From NCBI GenBank assembly GCA_013812775.1, contig JACCSX010000321.1, forward strand, positions 1 through 39,278: DNA of 39,278 bases, given 5' to 3'. Numbering within the stretch: the first letter of the stretch is position 1; each line of letters begins with the position of its first letter. Of the stretch, positions 1 to 8,489 are shown one piece after another. Both the position numbers and the translations under genes were made by a program. The stretch comes from Tatlockia sp. (GTDB taxonomy: Bacteria; Pseudomonadota; Gammaproteobacteria; Legionellales; Legionellaceae). Below the pieces are notes generated by a model. That model saw only the letters and a program-made list of their open reading frames with translations, was not told where the DNA came from and made no database searches.

Positions 1-152
1 TCCCTTGGAATTAATGAACAGAAATTTAACAGGATAATCCAAATAATAATTTAAACTTTTTAACATTCTAAAGCCTTCTAAATTCTCAAAAAATTGACTC
101 GTATATTACGATTATTTTATTAAGAAAATATTAACAAAACAGCGAATTGGTT

Positions 153-920
153 TCAAATAAACTCAAATCGAGCAAATAATGGAATGTGATCCGATAGCAT
201 CCGCCAAGGCTTACCTTTTAAACATTGCACATCAACGACGCGCATACCTCGATAATAGATCCTGTCAACGCAGAGAGAAGGTCTTATTGCTGGGAAAGAA
301 CGAGCGTGCTGCCCTTTTAGGCTGAAAAAAGCTTCTTTTACGCCTAACTCATCTGCTAAAAGCTCAGATAAATGATGTCGCCAATCATTAAAATCACCAG
401 CCATTAGCAAGGGTTCATTCTCAGGAACTGCCTCTGCTATCCGCTTGATAATAGCTCTTGTTTGCGAAGCACGCTCCGCCTTAAATAAACCGAGGTGAAC
501 ACAAAGTAAATGCAGGGTAATTTCAGGCTCTCCGGCAAATTTTATCTGACCATGCAAGATAGAACGGGAAGCACGATTCATCGATGATAAGTTAATATTT
601 TCAAAACAATCAAAACTGAATTTGGACAAAATAGCATTGCCATGATGGCCGGATTGATAAATAGCATTTTTTGCATACAAGAAATGAGGCCACATTTCTT
701 CAGCAATGTATTCGAACTGTGAAGAATTGGGCCAGGCAGTGATTCGTTTCTCTCGGCCTCGATGCTCACCCTGTACTTCCTGTAAAAAAACAAAGTCCGG
801 GCTTAATGCGGAGAGCGCTGTTCGCATTTCAGGCAGAAGAAAACGTAGTTTTCCAAAAAAACCAAAGCCTTTATGGATATTATATGTTACCAGAGAAAGG
901 CTTCGCGGCGTTTGTGACAT
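153..920 (-). CDS. Endonuclease/exonuclease/phosphatase (EEP) family protein
   Basis: This is a 255-residue protein of the EEP fold, a family of metal-dependent phosphoesterases acting on DNA, RNA or phospholipid headgroups. Visible family motifs are TYNIH (residues 12-16, Asn14), LQEV (metal-binding Glu48), AGDFND near residue 175 and the terminal SDH (general-base His) near residue 244. The length fits a single EEP domain, and I see no signal peptide or membrane segment from this start. A longer reading starts at 953, but the ATG at 920 has an AGGG-type ribosome site six bases upstream and puts the first beta strand at the N-terminus, so I prefer it. The substrate cannot be told from sequence. 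It lies in the same orientation as the HIT gene, about 70 bases downstream of it. Confidence 0.85.
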   Translation of the reverse strand: MSQTPRSLSLVTYNIHKGFGFFGKLRFLLPEMRTALSALSPDFVFLQEVQGEHRGREKRITAWPNSSQFEYIAEEMWPHFLYAKNAIYQSGHHGNAILSKFSFDCFENINLSSMNRASRSILHGQIKFAGEPEITLHLLCVHLGLFKAERASQTRAIIKRIAEAVPENEPLLMAGDFNDWRHHLSELLADELGVKEAFFSLKGQHARSFPAIRPSLCVDRIYYRGMRVVDVQCLKGKPWRMLSDHIPLFARFEFI

Positions 921-989
921 ACAAAACCCTAGTGAAATTCTTAATTTAAGCATAACATTAAGTTCAGGGAATATCAGTTTTTAAGTGCC

Positions 990-1418
990 TCAACAACCCT
1001 TTTGACTCAATATCCGAGAAATTTTAGTCTGTACTTCACGCATTTGCTTCTCATTTTCATACCGTGTTCGTGGCCAAAAAAACCCTTTCAAACCATCCTT
1101 TTTGTTTCTAGGTACAATATGAACATGAAGATGAGAAATACTTTGGCTAACTGTATTATTGATAGCTATGAAACTACCAGTAGACTCCATTGCTTCTTCT
1201 ACAGCGATACCAATTTTTTGAGTTAATAAAAAAAGAGGTTGTATTAGGTTCTCTGGTAAATCATAGAGTGTTTTATAATGGGCTTTAGGTGCTAATAAAG
1301 TATGTCCTAAGAACAAGGGATGATTATCTAAAAAAGCAATAAAATGCTCATTTTCATAAACAATCATGGCGTTTTCAGTCTTTTCGACAATTAAATCAAT
1401 CGTACAAATCCCTGTCAT
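990..1418 (-). CDS. HIT family protein (histidine triad nucleotide hydrolase)
   Basis: A 142-residue histidine-triad protein. The diagnostic HIT motif HLHVHIV lies at residues 96-102, with the nucleophilic His at 98. The N-terminal half carries the usual HIT strands (IVYENEHFIAFLD, then GHTLLAPKAH). Family members hydrolyse nucleoside phosphoramidates, adenylated amines or dinucleoside polyphosphates, and act in the cytoplasm. The length is typical of a bacterial HIT protein with a short C-terminal extension. It is followed on the same strand by the EEP phosphoesterase gene, so the two may be co-transcribed, but nothing in the sequence links their functions. The family call is secure; the substrate is not. 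Confidence 0.9.
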   Translation of the reverse strand: MTGICTIDLIVEKTENAMIVYENEHFIAFLDNHPLFLGHTLLAPKAHYKTLYDLPENLIQPLFLLTQKIGIAVEEAMESTGSFIAINNTVSQSISHLHVHIVPRNKKDGLKGFFWPRTRYENEKQMREVQTKISRILSQKGC

Positions 1419-1538
1419 TTTTTAACCTAATTCTGTACACAGATAAGATCATTATAGAGGTTAATTCGTTAAGTACCGTCTAGGGCTTTTAGTTAACATC
1501 AGTTATCATTAATGACTATCTTGCTATTATCAATTTTT

Positions 1539-2381
1539 ATGAATGCTTTAACTCTTACAGTACCTGGTTTCACCATCGCCTATAAAACCTGGGGAAATCC
1601 AGATTTGCCACCACTGCTCGCCTTACATGGCTGGCTTGATAATGCCAATTCCTTTGATAGGTTGGCCCCTTTTTTAGAAGGGCAATTCTACCTCATTGCC
1701 ATTGATTTCCCAGGTCACGGTCATTCCTCTCATCTACCCGAAGGCTGTCACTATCATTTCTATGATGGCATTTTTAATGTGTTGGAAATTATCAAGGCGC
1801 TGGGCCTTAAACAAATTCATTTACTCGGCCACTCAATGGGGGCCTGCCTGGCAAGCCTTATTGCAGGTGTAGTGCCTGAACAAATTCTATCCTTGGTCTT
1901 AATCGAGGCGTTGGGGCCTTTTTCAAATCCGGAATCCAGCACCCGGGAACAATTAGCAAACTATGCGCATCAGGTATGCAAAGTGAAGAACAAGGAAGCC
2001 AGGCCATATCAAACGCTGGAGCAGGCTGCGTTGCGTAGAGCTCAAAAGGGTTATCTAGCCCAAGAATTTACTGAAATTCTTGCCAAGCGCGGATTGCAGG
2101 AGAAAGATCAGGGTTTTTATTGGCGGCATGATCGACGCCTGCTCATTTCAAGTCCTCTTACTATGACAGAAGGCCAGGTATTATCCTGTTTGACAGGCAT
2201 TAGCACCAAATCCTGTTTAATTCGGGCATCTAAAGGCTATGATTTTGATCCTGAAATTCTGCAAAAAAGAGTTGAAGCGGTACAAAATCTGCAAATTTAC
2301 GAATTGGAAGGCGGACATCATATTCACATGGAACACCCAGAGGCTGTAGCACGCTGTCTGACGAGTTTTTATCAGAATTAG
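1539..2381 (+). CDS. Alpha/beta hydrolase
   Basis: A roughly 280-residue alpha/beta-hydrolase-fold enzyme. The oxyanion-loop motif HGW is at residues 30-32, the nucleophile elbow GHSMG has its Ser at residue 99, and the catalytic His is in GGHHIHMEHP near the C-terminus. This family includes esterases, lipases and C-C hydrolases, so the substrate is unknown. No signal peptide is seen, and it is probably cytoplasmic. Translation could begin at 1512, adding MTILLLSIF, but neither start has a convincing ribosome site. I chose the ATG at 1539 because the conserved fold begins there. Its stop codon overlaps by four bases the stop codon of the convergent metalloprotease gene, so no room is left for a separate terminator. 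Confidence 0.8.
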   Translation: MNALTLTVPGFTIAYKTWGNPDLPPLLALHGWLDNANSFDRLAPFLEGQFYLIAIDFPGHGHSSHLPEGCHYHFYDGIFNVLEIIKALGLKQIHLLGHSMGACLASLIAGVVPEQILSLVLIEALGPFSNPESSTREQLANYAHQVCKVKNKEARPYQTLEQAALRRAQKGYLAQEFTEILAKRGLQEKDQGFYWRHDRRLLISSPLTMTEGQVLSCLTGISTKSCLIRASKGYDFDPEILQKRVEAVQNLQIYELEGGHHIHMEHPEAVARCLTSFYQN

Positions 2382-4000
2382 AGTTGTGCTGGCACACATA
2401 CATCGTAATTGACAGCTACTTTTGAAAGCGCAGTCTGGACATCGATAATGGAATAACCCAGGTCCAAGGCAGCATTTATAACCCCACAACCGGCCTCATC
2501 ATAGGTTGTCGTAGGTATCCAATAATCCATATTTGCCTTGACCATAACTTGAAAGGCTTTGCGTACATTCCAACCCCTGGTTGTTGCCATTAAAAAAAAC
2601 AAGCGGTTAAAAACGCCACTGGAGTAATGAACTTTCAAGTCTTCACTATATTGAATAGCTGAATCAATAGAATGACCATCGCGACTTGGAATATCCATAT
2701 AACGAAGCGCTTCCCGTCCAGAACCTTCTTTCAAAATTTCAGCACCAATCATCCAGATAGTTTTACCCGTCGAATAGAATTCCGCCGCTTTAACAGCCAT
2801 ATCTGAAAAGGATTCGTTAATAGCACCGGAATGTTCTGTATAGACAAGATTTGAATGCTGTTCGGTAAAACCATGGCTTAGTTCGTGAGCAGCAATTCCT
2901 AAGGATACGAGTGGGAAAGTTCTATTCGCCCCATCTCCATAGGTCATTTGCTTACCATCCCAATAGGCATTTTCATAGTTATTACCGTAATGGACACGCA
3001 TGATTAACTGCATTGGCTGCCCCCTATGAGTTAGGGCCTCGATATCACACCAATCACGGTACATTTGTTTAATGACGTAACCCGCATACATTGCATCGTT
3101 TGATGGAGAAAAGGCACCATTCACTTTATCGTATCCATCTCCATTATAGCCGGTCATAAACCTGGTCTTGTCAGTACCCACATTTACCATACAATCAAAT
3201 TCCATCGCATTGTTCGCAGATATTTTCTGATTGTCCATGTCTACAATCTTGACCGCAGGATTTTCCATGAAACATTTTTTCGATACATTATCACGACTTA
3301 GGTCCAGTAGCGGCAGATCCTTGCCAAAAACATAGGAACCCGTTTTGCAATTACCGCCATAGCCTTGACCTTTGACTGGCTCAAGAGCCGTTTTAATATC
3401 ATCCCAAATCTTGAAGGGTTTATAGGTTTTAGCATCAATAATAGCAGTCAATCTTGCCGGTATTTTGTCCTGATATTGAACTAACACAGAGATAAAATAA
3501 GCCCAATGCGCCTGATGTTTAGGATCGACATAGACTATTGGATTAATCGTTTCTTCACTTAAAGCCTCACCTTTATATTGTTCTTTGAATTGTTGCATGG
3601 CCAGAGTTGAATTTTTAACAAAATCAGCCGTAGGCTTTGCCAATTCTGTTTGTAAACCACGATAGAGAATGCCGTTCATTTGCACATCTTGAGCCATTAA
3701 TAACTGACTAGCTTTATTTTTGCTGTGCATAATGGCATAACCCCCGAAGACAACAAATCCTCTGTATTGTTGTTGCATTCGAATATGACTAACCTGGTTG
3801 GCATCCCTTCGTTGCTGAATAAATTGTAAGATATCTGGTAAAATTTGTGGATTTTTCACTAACCCTGGAATAGACAATTGAAATTGCTGTTGTAGAGTAT
3901 CAAAGGATTCTGTTTGTAAGGGCAAGGGTTGAGCGGATTGTAGGGAAGAGGATAGCAAAATAGTTAAAGTTGCTGTGATAAGGTAGAATCTGGGTTGCAT
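2378..4000 (-). CDS. proA: Secreted M4 (thermolysin-type) zinc metalloprotease, ProA/Msp-like
   Basis: A 540-residue preproprotease. The mature zinc site is HELSH (residues 372-376) followed by INESFSD with the third zinc ligand Glu396. A further His in VHYSSGVFNR (about 458) matches the M4 transition-state His. The N-terminus has a basic start and a hydrophobic stretch (about residues 6-22) typical of a signal peptide, then a long propeptide of the FTP/PepSY kind. In Legionella this enzyme (Msp, zinc metalloprotease) is the main exoprotease, secreted by the type II system; the role here is inferred by family. The ATG at 4000 is chosen because GGAG lies seven bases upstream; the longer form from 4039 would bury the signal peptide. 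The symbol should not be confused with proline-pathway proA. Confidence 0.88.
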   Translation of the reverse strand: MQPRFYLITATLTILLSSSLQSAQPLPLQTESFDTLQQQFQLSIPGLVKNPQILPDILQFIQQRRDANQVSHIRMQQQYRGFVVFGGYAIMHSKNKASQLLMAQDVQMNGILYRGLQTELAKPTADFVKNSTLAMQQFKEQYKGEALSEETINPIVYVDPKHQAHWAYFISVLVQYQDKIPARLTAIIDAKTYKPFKIWDDIKTALEPVKGQGYGGNCKTGSYVFGKDLPLLDLSRDNVSKKCFMENPAVKIVDMDNQKISANNAMEFDCMVNVGTDKTRFMTGYNGDGYDKVNGAFSPSNDAMYAGYVIKQMYRDWCDIEALTHRGQPMQLIMRVHYGNNYENAYWDGKQMTYGDGANRTFPLVSLGIAAHELSHGFTEQHSNLVYTEHSGAINESFSDMAVKAAEFYSTGKTIWMIGAEILKEGSGREALRYMDIPSRDGHSIDSAIQYSEDLKVHYSSGVFNRLFFLMATTRGWNVRKAFQVMVKANMDYWIPTTTYDEAGCGVINAALDLGYSIIDVQTALSKVAVNYDVCVPAQL

Positions 4001-4170
4001 TGCCATTCTCCATAATGATGCATGCGGTAAATTATCCATAATAAACCGAGTTAAACCTATCTGAGCAAAACAGAGGGTCTTTTATACCCTAGCATATTAC
4101 TTTCATTATTAGTATCGAACTCAATGGGTATATACTTGGCAGCTTCAGCAATAGGATACACTGATTTATA

Positions 4171-5127
4171 ATGAGCACTATTACAACAAGGCTAGAAATA
4201 GCCCTTCAACATTTGCAACAAGGCGAGATCGTCGCGATCCCAACTGAAACAGTCTATGGTCTCGCCGCCAATGCGGAAAATGAACAAGCGATTCGCAAAA
4301 TTTATACGATGAAAAAAAGACCCATTAATCACCCTTTGATTATGCATGTGTTAAAAAATTGGGATTTATCGCAATGGGTATCTCATATTCCTGATTATGC
4401 TCAGCAATTAATTGAACTTTTTTGGCCGGGTCCCCTTACATTGGTATTACCTTGCAAACCAGGTAAGGTTAATCCGCTTGTAAATGGCGGCCAGGACACC
4501 GTTGCCTTACGCTGCCCTAAACATCCCCTTGCGCAAATACTTTTAGAACAACTAGCCTTCCCTCTAGTCGCACCCTCGGCAAATCCCTTTGGTAAAATCA
4601 GCCCGACCACCGCCGAACATGTACAACATAGTTTTAAAGAAGAAGAATTATTAATTCTAGACGGCGGACGTTGCGAGGTGGGAATTGAGTCAACTATCAT
4701 CGCCGCAACTAATCCGGAAGGTTATGAAATTTTAAGGCATGGATTAATTGATGAAAGCCAAATTAATTTGCTTTTACCTGCACGGCAATTTAAAGGATCA
4801 ACAGAGATCCGAGTTCCTGGTAAATTAGAGAGCCATTATCAGCCGGAAAAGCCTTTATATTGCTTCTCTGATATCAAGGCGATGCAAGCCTTTATTGAGC
4901 AGCGAAAAGAAAAAGTCTATGTCATTTCCTTTGCTGAAATGCCTAAAACGGATCTAAAATTTTACTATCGCCTTCCTGAAACACCTGAGCAAACAGCTTT
5001 TGAGCTCTATTATCGACTCCGAAATGCCGATCAATCCGAAGCTTGCTGCATTGCCATTGAATTACCCCCAGAAGAAGAACGATGGCAGGGGATAAGCGAG
5101 CGTATAATAAAAGCGGGACAGCGCTAA
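4171..5127 (+). CDS. sua5: L-threonylcarbamoyladenylate synthase (Sua5/YwlC type)
   Basis: A 318-residue enzyme that makes threonylcarbamoyl-AMP from threonine, bicarbonate and ATP, the first step of the t6A37 modification of ANN-decoding tRNAs. The YrdC domain fills about residues 1-200. It shows the N-terminal PTETVYGL motif, the KKRPxxHPL motif that positions substrate, and the later APSAN and GIESTI segments. The remaining ~110 residues form the extra Sua5 domain, so this is the long Sua5 type rather than the short TsaC. The partner enzyme of the pathway, TsaD, is encoded at 15,321-16,334 in the same window. It is transcribed away from proA and precedes aroQ. Confidence 0.92.
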   Translation: MSTITTRLEIALQHLQQGEIVAIPTETVYGLAANAENEQAIRKIYTMKKRPINHPLIMHVLKNWDLSQWVSHIPDYAQQLIELFWPGPLTLVLPCKPGKVNPLVNGGQDTVALRCPKHPLAQILLEQLAFPLVAPSANPFGKISPTTAEHVQHSFKEEELLILDGGRCEVGIESTIIAATNPEGYEILRHGLIDESQINLLLPARQFKGSTEIRVPGKLESHYQPEKPLYCFSDIKAMQAFIEQRKEKVYVISFAEMPKTDLKFYYRLPETPEQTAFELYYRLRNADQSEACCIAIELPPEEERWQGISERIIKAGQR

Positions 5128-5187
5128 AGGTAGTTATTATGTCGACATCTTGCCGATATCATCGTATATCTAGACATTATTATAAAG

Positions 5188-5206
5188 TTCAGGCAGAATT
5201 CCTGAA
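5188..5206 (+). terminator. Weak candidate terminator hairpin between sua5 and aroQ
   Basis: TTCAGG at 5188-5193 can pair with CCTGAA at 5201-5206 around a seven-base loop, with a short T stretch right after it. The stem is only six base pairs and the T-run is three bases plus one, so this may only partly separate sua5 from aroQ. Confidence 0.3.
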
Positions 5207-5227
5207 ATTTTGGTAAACCAACTAATA

Positions 5228-5665
5228 ATGAAAAAAATACTTGTTCTGAACGGTCCAAATTTAAATCGTCTTGGAAATCGAGAGCCTTCAGTCTATGGCT
5301 GTACAACTCTGGCAACAATAAACGCTAGCCTTGAACAACAGGCTAAAAAAGCAGGCTTAAGCCTTGTTTGCCAACAATCCAATTCTGAAGCTGAGCTCAT
5401 TGATTTAATCCACCAGGCAAGTGATGATAAAACAGACTATCTTATTATCAATCCTGCCGCCTTTACTCACACCAGTATTGCGCTTCGCGATGCCGTGGCA
5501 GCAGCGTCAATCCCTTTTATTGAAGTTCATATCAGCAATATTTATACTCGAGAAATTTTTCGACAACATTCTTATTTTTCCGATCTAGCCCGCGGAGTTA
5601 TTAGTGGTTTGGGGGTTAAAGGTTATTCCTTTGCCTTGCAAGCAATCATAGACGAATTCAATTAA
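5228..5665 (+). CDS. aroQ: Type II 3-dehydroquinate dehydratase
   Basis: A 145-residue type II dehydroquinase, the third enzyme of the shikimate pathway (3-dehydroquinate to 3-dehydroshikimate). Family landmarks are the opening [13 protein letters not shown], the Tyr of the flexible lid in [22 protein letters not shown], and [17 protein letters not shown], which carries the catalytic His and substrate-binding Ser/Asn. An in-frame upstream start at 5210 would add six residues; the ATG at 5228 places the first strand at the N-terminus as in the family. It is 16 bases upstream of accB. The aroQ-accB-accC order is common in gammaproteobacteria and suggests an operon. Confidence 0.93.
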   Translation: MKKILVLNGPNLNRLGNREPSVYGCTTLATINASLEQQAKKAGLSLVCQQSNSEAELIDLIHQASDDKTDYLIINPAAFTHTSIALRDAVAAASIPFIEVHISNIYTREIFRQHSYFSDLARGVISGLGVKGYSFALQAIIDEFN

Positions 5666-5681
5666 TAGAGAGTTATTATCA

Positions 5682-6152
5682 ATGGATATTCGCAAAATCA
5701 GAAAATTAATCGAATTACTGGAAGAAACCGGAATTTCAGAAATTGAAATCAAAGAAGGTGAAGAATCAGTTCGTTTGAGCCGCGGTTTTAGTCATATGGA
5801 AGCACCGCAGATGCGGTATGCAGCGCCGCAGCCCCATCAGGTTGCCCCTAGCCACCCAGCTGCAACGCCGAGCCCTGCAATTGCTGATCACAAGCCTGTT
5901 GTTTCTACAAAACCAGGACATAAAGTACGGTCCCCGATGGTAGGCACTATGTATACCTCGCCCTCACCGGAAGCTGCGCCTTTTGTATCCATTGGTCAAT
6001 CAGTTAAGGTCGGCGATACACTCTGCATTATTGAAGCAATGAAAATGTTTAATGAAATTGAGGCTGATCGCACCGGTAAAGTTGTTGATATTCTGATCGC
6101 TAATGGTGATCCAATTGAATATGACCAACCTTTGTTTATCATCGAAGAATAA
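5682..6152 (+). CDS. accB: Biotin carboxyl carrier protein of acetyl-CoA carboxylase
   Basis: A 156-residue BCCP subunit that carries the carboxyl group between biotin carboxylase and carboxyltransferase in the first committed step of fatty acid synthesis. The C-terminal biotinyl domain (about residues 80-156) contains EAMKM with the biotinylated Lys121. The middle (about 38-78) is a Pro/Ala-rich flexible linker, and the N-terminus forms the short helical region that contacts AccC. The stop is 11 bases before accC, so the two are almost certainly co-translated. The length is normal for the family. Confidence 0.96.
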   Translation: MDIRKIRKLIELLEETGISEIEIKEGEESVRLSRGFSHMEAPQMRYAAPQPHQVAPSHPAATPSPAIADHKPVVSTKPGHKVRSPMVGTMYTSPSPEAAPFVSIGQSVKVGDTLCIIEAMKMFNEIEADRTGKVVDILIANGDPIEYDQPLFIIEE

Positions 6153-6163
6153 AGGGTATATAG

Positions 6164-7504
6164 ATGCTCTCTAAAATTGTTATCGCCAACCGTGGTGAAA
6201 TTGCACTTCGTATTTTACGTGCTTGTAAAGAATTAGGCATTCAAACAGTTGCCGTGCATTCTGATGTTGATAAAGATCTTTTGCATGTTCGACTGGCTGA
6301 TGAAACCGTTTGTATCGGCCCTGCCAACTCTCAAAAAAGCTATCTAAATATTCCAGCTATTATTTCCGCAGCTGAAATAACAGACGCCGTCGCTATTCAT
6401 CCCGGTTATGGATTTCTAGCTGAAAATGCTGATTTTGCGGATATTGTTGAGCAAAGCGGCTTTACTTTTATTGGCCCCAGAGGTGATACCATCCGTTTGA
6501 TGGGTGACAAGGTCTCTGCCATTGCCGCGATGAAAAAAGCCGGCGTTCCCTGTGTTCCCGGCTCAGATGGTCCCCTAACGGATGATGATGCCCGCAATTT
6601 AGACCTGGCCCGCAAGATTGGTTTACCGGTTATTATTAAAGCAGCCGGTGGTGGTGGCGGACGCGGTATGCGAGTTGTCCATACTGAGGCAAATCTTTTA
6701 AATGCCATTGCTCTGACTCGCAGCGAAGCAAAAGCTGCCTTTAATAATCCCATCGTTTACATGGAAAAATTCCTGGAAAATCCACGTCATATTGAATTTC
6801 AAGTCTTAGGCGATGGCAAAGGCAAGGCAATCCATTTAGGCGAACGTGATTGCTCAATGCAACGCCGTCATCAAAAAGTACTTGAGGAAGCACCAGCACC
6901 TGGAATCACAGCTAAATTAAGAAGAAAAATAGGTGACTCCGTTGTCAAAGCCTGTTCTGAGCTGAAATACCGTGGCGCTGGAACCTTTGAGTTTTTATAT
7001 CAGGATAACTGTTTTTATTTTATTGAAATGAATACCCGTATCCAGGTTGAGCATCCTGTTACAGAAATGATAACTGGAATCGATTTAATTAAAGAACAAA
7101 TAAAAATTGCCAGCGACCTGCCATTTACCCTTAAGCAAGATGATATAGTACTAAAGGGACATGCTCTGGAGTGCCGGATCAACGCTGAAGATGCAAAAAC
7201 CTTTATGCCTTCACCCGGAACCATACGCCTTCTTCATCAACCTGGCGGGCCTGGTATTCGTTTTGACTCTCATGTTTACAGCAGTTATACAGTGCCGCCG
7301 AATTACGATTCGATGATTGGTAAATTAATTTCCTATGGTGTAACAAGAGAAGAAGCCTTTGCCAGAATGCGCAACGCCCTGGATGAAATTATTATTGATG
7401 GCATCAAAACTAATATCGAACTGCATCAACGTATTTTACGTGACAAAGCTTTTATACAAGGCGGCACCAATATTCACTATCTCGAAAAAATGCTGAAGGA
7501 ATAA
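6164..7504 (+). CDS. accC: Biotin carboxylase subunit of acetyl-CoA carboxylase
   Basis: A 446-residue ATP-grasp enzyme that carboxylates biotin on AccB using bicarbonate and ATP. The N-terminal pre-ATP-grasp domain begins [13 protein letters not shown]. The glycine-rich ATP loop GGGGGRGM is near residue 165, and the metal and substrate motifs [16 protein letters not shown] and [10 protein letters not shown] follow in the expected order. The length matches the usual ~447. The gene has AAGGG six bases before its ATG. Only three bases separate its stop from the prmA start, so accB, accC and prmA form one transcription unit. Confidence 0.96.
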   Translation: MLSKIVIANRGEIALRILRACKELGIQTVAVHSDVDKDLLHVRLADETVCIGPANSQKSYLNIPAIISAAEITDAVAIHPGYGFLAENADFADIVEQSGFTFIGPRGDTIRLMGDKVSAIAAMKKAGVPCVPGSDGPLTDDDARNLDLARKIGLPVIIKAAGGGGGRGMRVVHTEANLLNAIALTRSEAKAAFNNPIVYMEKFLENPRHIEFQVLGDGKGKAIHLGERDCSMQRRHQKVLEEAPAPGITAKLRRKIGDSVVKACSELKYRGAGTFEFLYQDNCFYFIEMNTRIQVEHPVTEMITGIDLIKEQIKIASDLPFTLKQDDIVLKGHALECRINAEDAKTFMPSPGTIRLLHQPGGPGIRFDSHVYSSYTVPPNYDSMIGKLISYGVTREEAFARMRNALDEIIIDGIKTNIELHQRILRDKAFIQGGTNIHYLEKMLKE

Positions 7505-7507
7505 AAA

Positions 7508-8389
7508 GTGTGGTATCAGCTGCAAATTGAACATTGTCATCGTGATGAGGTAGAGGTCTTAAGTGAAGCGCTGGAAGAAACAGGTGCTTTATCAATTACC
7601 TTAACTGATAAAAATGATGACCCGGTTCTGGAACCAGAACCAGGCACAACACCACTTTGGCCTGATGTCATTATCAATGCGCTTTATGATGAGGAAAAAA
7701 TAGCATCAGAGGCAAAATCAACACTGAGTGCTCAATTCCATCATTTATTGTATTCCATTAATGAATTAGCTGATCAAGACTGGGAACGTGCCTGGATGGA
7801 TGATTTCAAGCCTAGGCGCTTTGGACAACGCTTATGGATTTGCCCCTCCTGGATTGAACCGCCGGAACCTGAGGCCGTCAATCTCATTCTTGATCCGGGT
7901 TTAGCCTTCGGTACGGGTACCCATCCCACAACTTCTCTATGTTTAAACTGGCTTGATCAGGCCGATTTAAATAAAAAAACGCTTATAGATTACGGCTGTG
8001 GCTCAGGCATTCTTGCTCTTGCCGCACTAAAATTGGGCGCTGAGAAAGTATATGCCGTTGATATCGACGAACAAGCCCTAATTGCAACGAAAAACAATGC
8101 CTCTAACAATGCAATCAGCTCGGAGCAATTAACAATCGATTTTCCGCAAACCTTGCAGGAACCAGTGGATTTAGTCATTGCTAATATCCTGCTTGCTCCT
8201 CTTTTAAAATTGCGGACAAAATTTAGAGAACTCCTAAAAGAGAAAGGGATGCTGGTTGTTTCAGGGATTCTGGATGAACAAGCCTCTGAATTAATTGCAG
8301 CTTATAAGGATGACTTTAACTGCCAAACAACAGTGTCTCAGGAGGGTTGGTCGCTGTTAGTTTTTAGATTCGCGTCATCCAGAGCCTAG
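7508..8389 (+). CDS. prmA: Ribosomal protein L11 methyltransferase
   Basis: A 293-residue SAM-dependent methyltransferase that trimethylates ribosomal protein L11. The N-terminal L11-recognition domain runs to about residue 90. The catalytic domain has the family signature LDPGLAFGTGTHPTT, the SAM motif DYGCGSGILALAAL and the NIL post-I motif. Translation starts at GTG, three bases after accC. The last few residues (SSRA and the stop codon) are encoded inside a palindromic repeat that begins at 8374. The C-terminus has therefore been rewritten by insertion of that repeat; the conserved domain itself is intact. Confidence 0.93.
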   Translation: MWYQLQIEHCHRDEVEVLSEALEETGALSITLTDKNDDPVLEPEPGTTPLWPDVIINALYDEEKIASEAKSTLSAQFHHLLYSINELADQDWERAWMDDFKPRRFGQRLWICPSWIEPPEPEAVNLILDPGLAFGTGTHPTTSLCLNWLDQADLNKKTLIDYGCGSGILALAALKLGAEKVYAVDIDEQALIATKNNASNNAISSEQLTIDFPQTLQEPVDLVIANILLAPLLKLRTKFRELLKEKGMLVVSGILDEQASELIAAYKDDFNCQTTVSQEGWSLLVFRFASSRA

Positions 8390-8455
8390 CGAAGGATCTT
8401 CTGAATCAAGCTCAGAGTATAGCATCTAAGATCCTTCGCTTTCGCTCTGGATGAC
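8374..8455. repeat. Palindromic repeat (82 bp) between prmA and purH
   Basis: The left arm at 8374-8400 begins GTCATCCAGAGC and ends AGCGAAGGATCTT. The right arm at 8428-8455 is its reverse complement except for two or three bases in the middle, giving a stem of about 25 bp with a 27-base loop. It looks like a dispersed REP- or MITE-type palindrome of the kind ending in GGATGAC. It overlaps the prmA stop codon and lies 34 bases upstream of the purH start. Only one copy is in this window, so calling it dispersed is inference. Confidence 0.8.
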
Positions 8456-8489
8456 GGCCGATGCAAATCATGTGGAGCAAATAGCAAAA

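Noticed and set aside
1-152. Possible gene or promoter at the left edge
   Set aside because: AT-rich, with stop codons in all frames; no signal strong enough to call.
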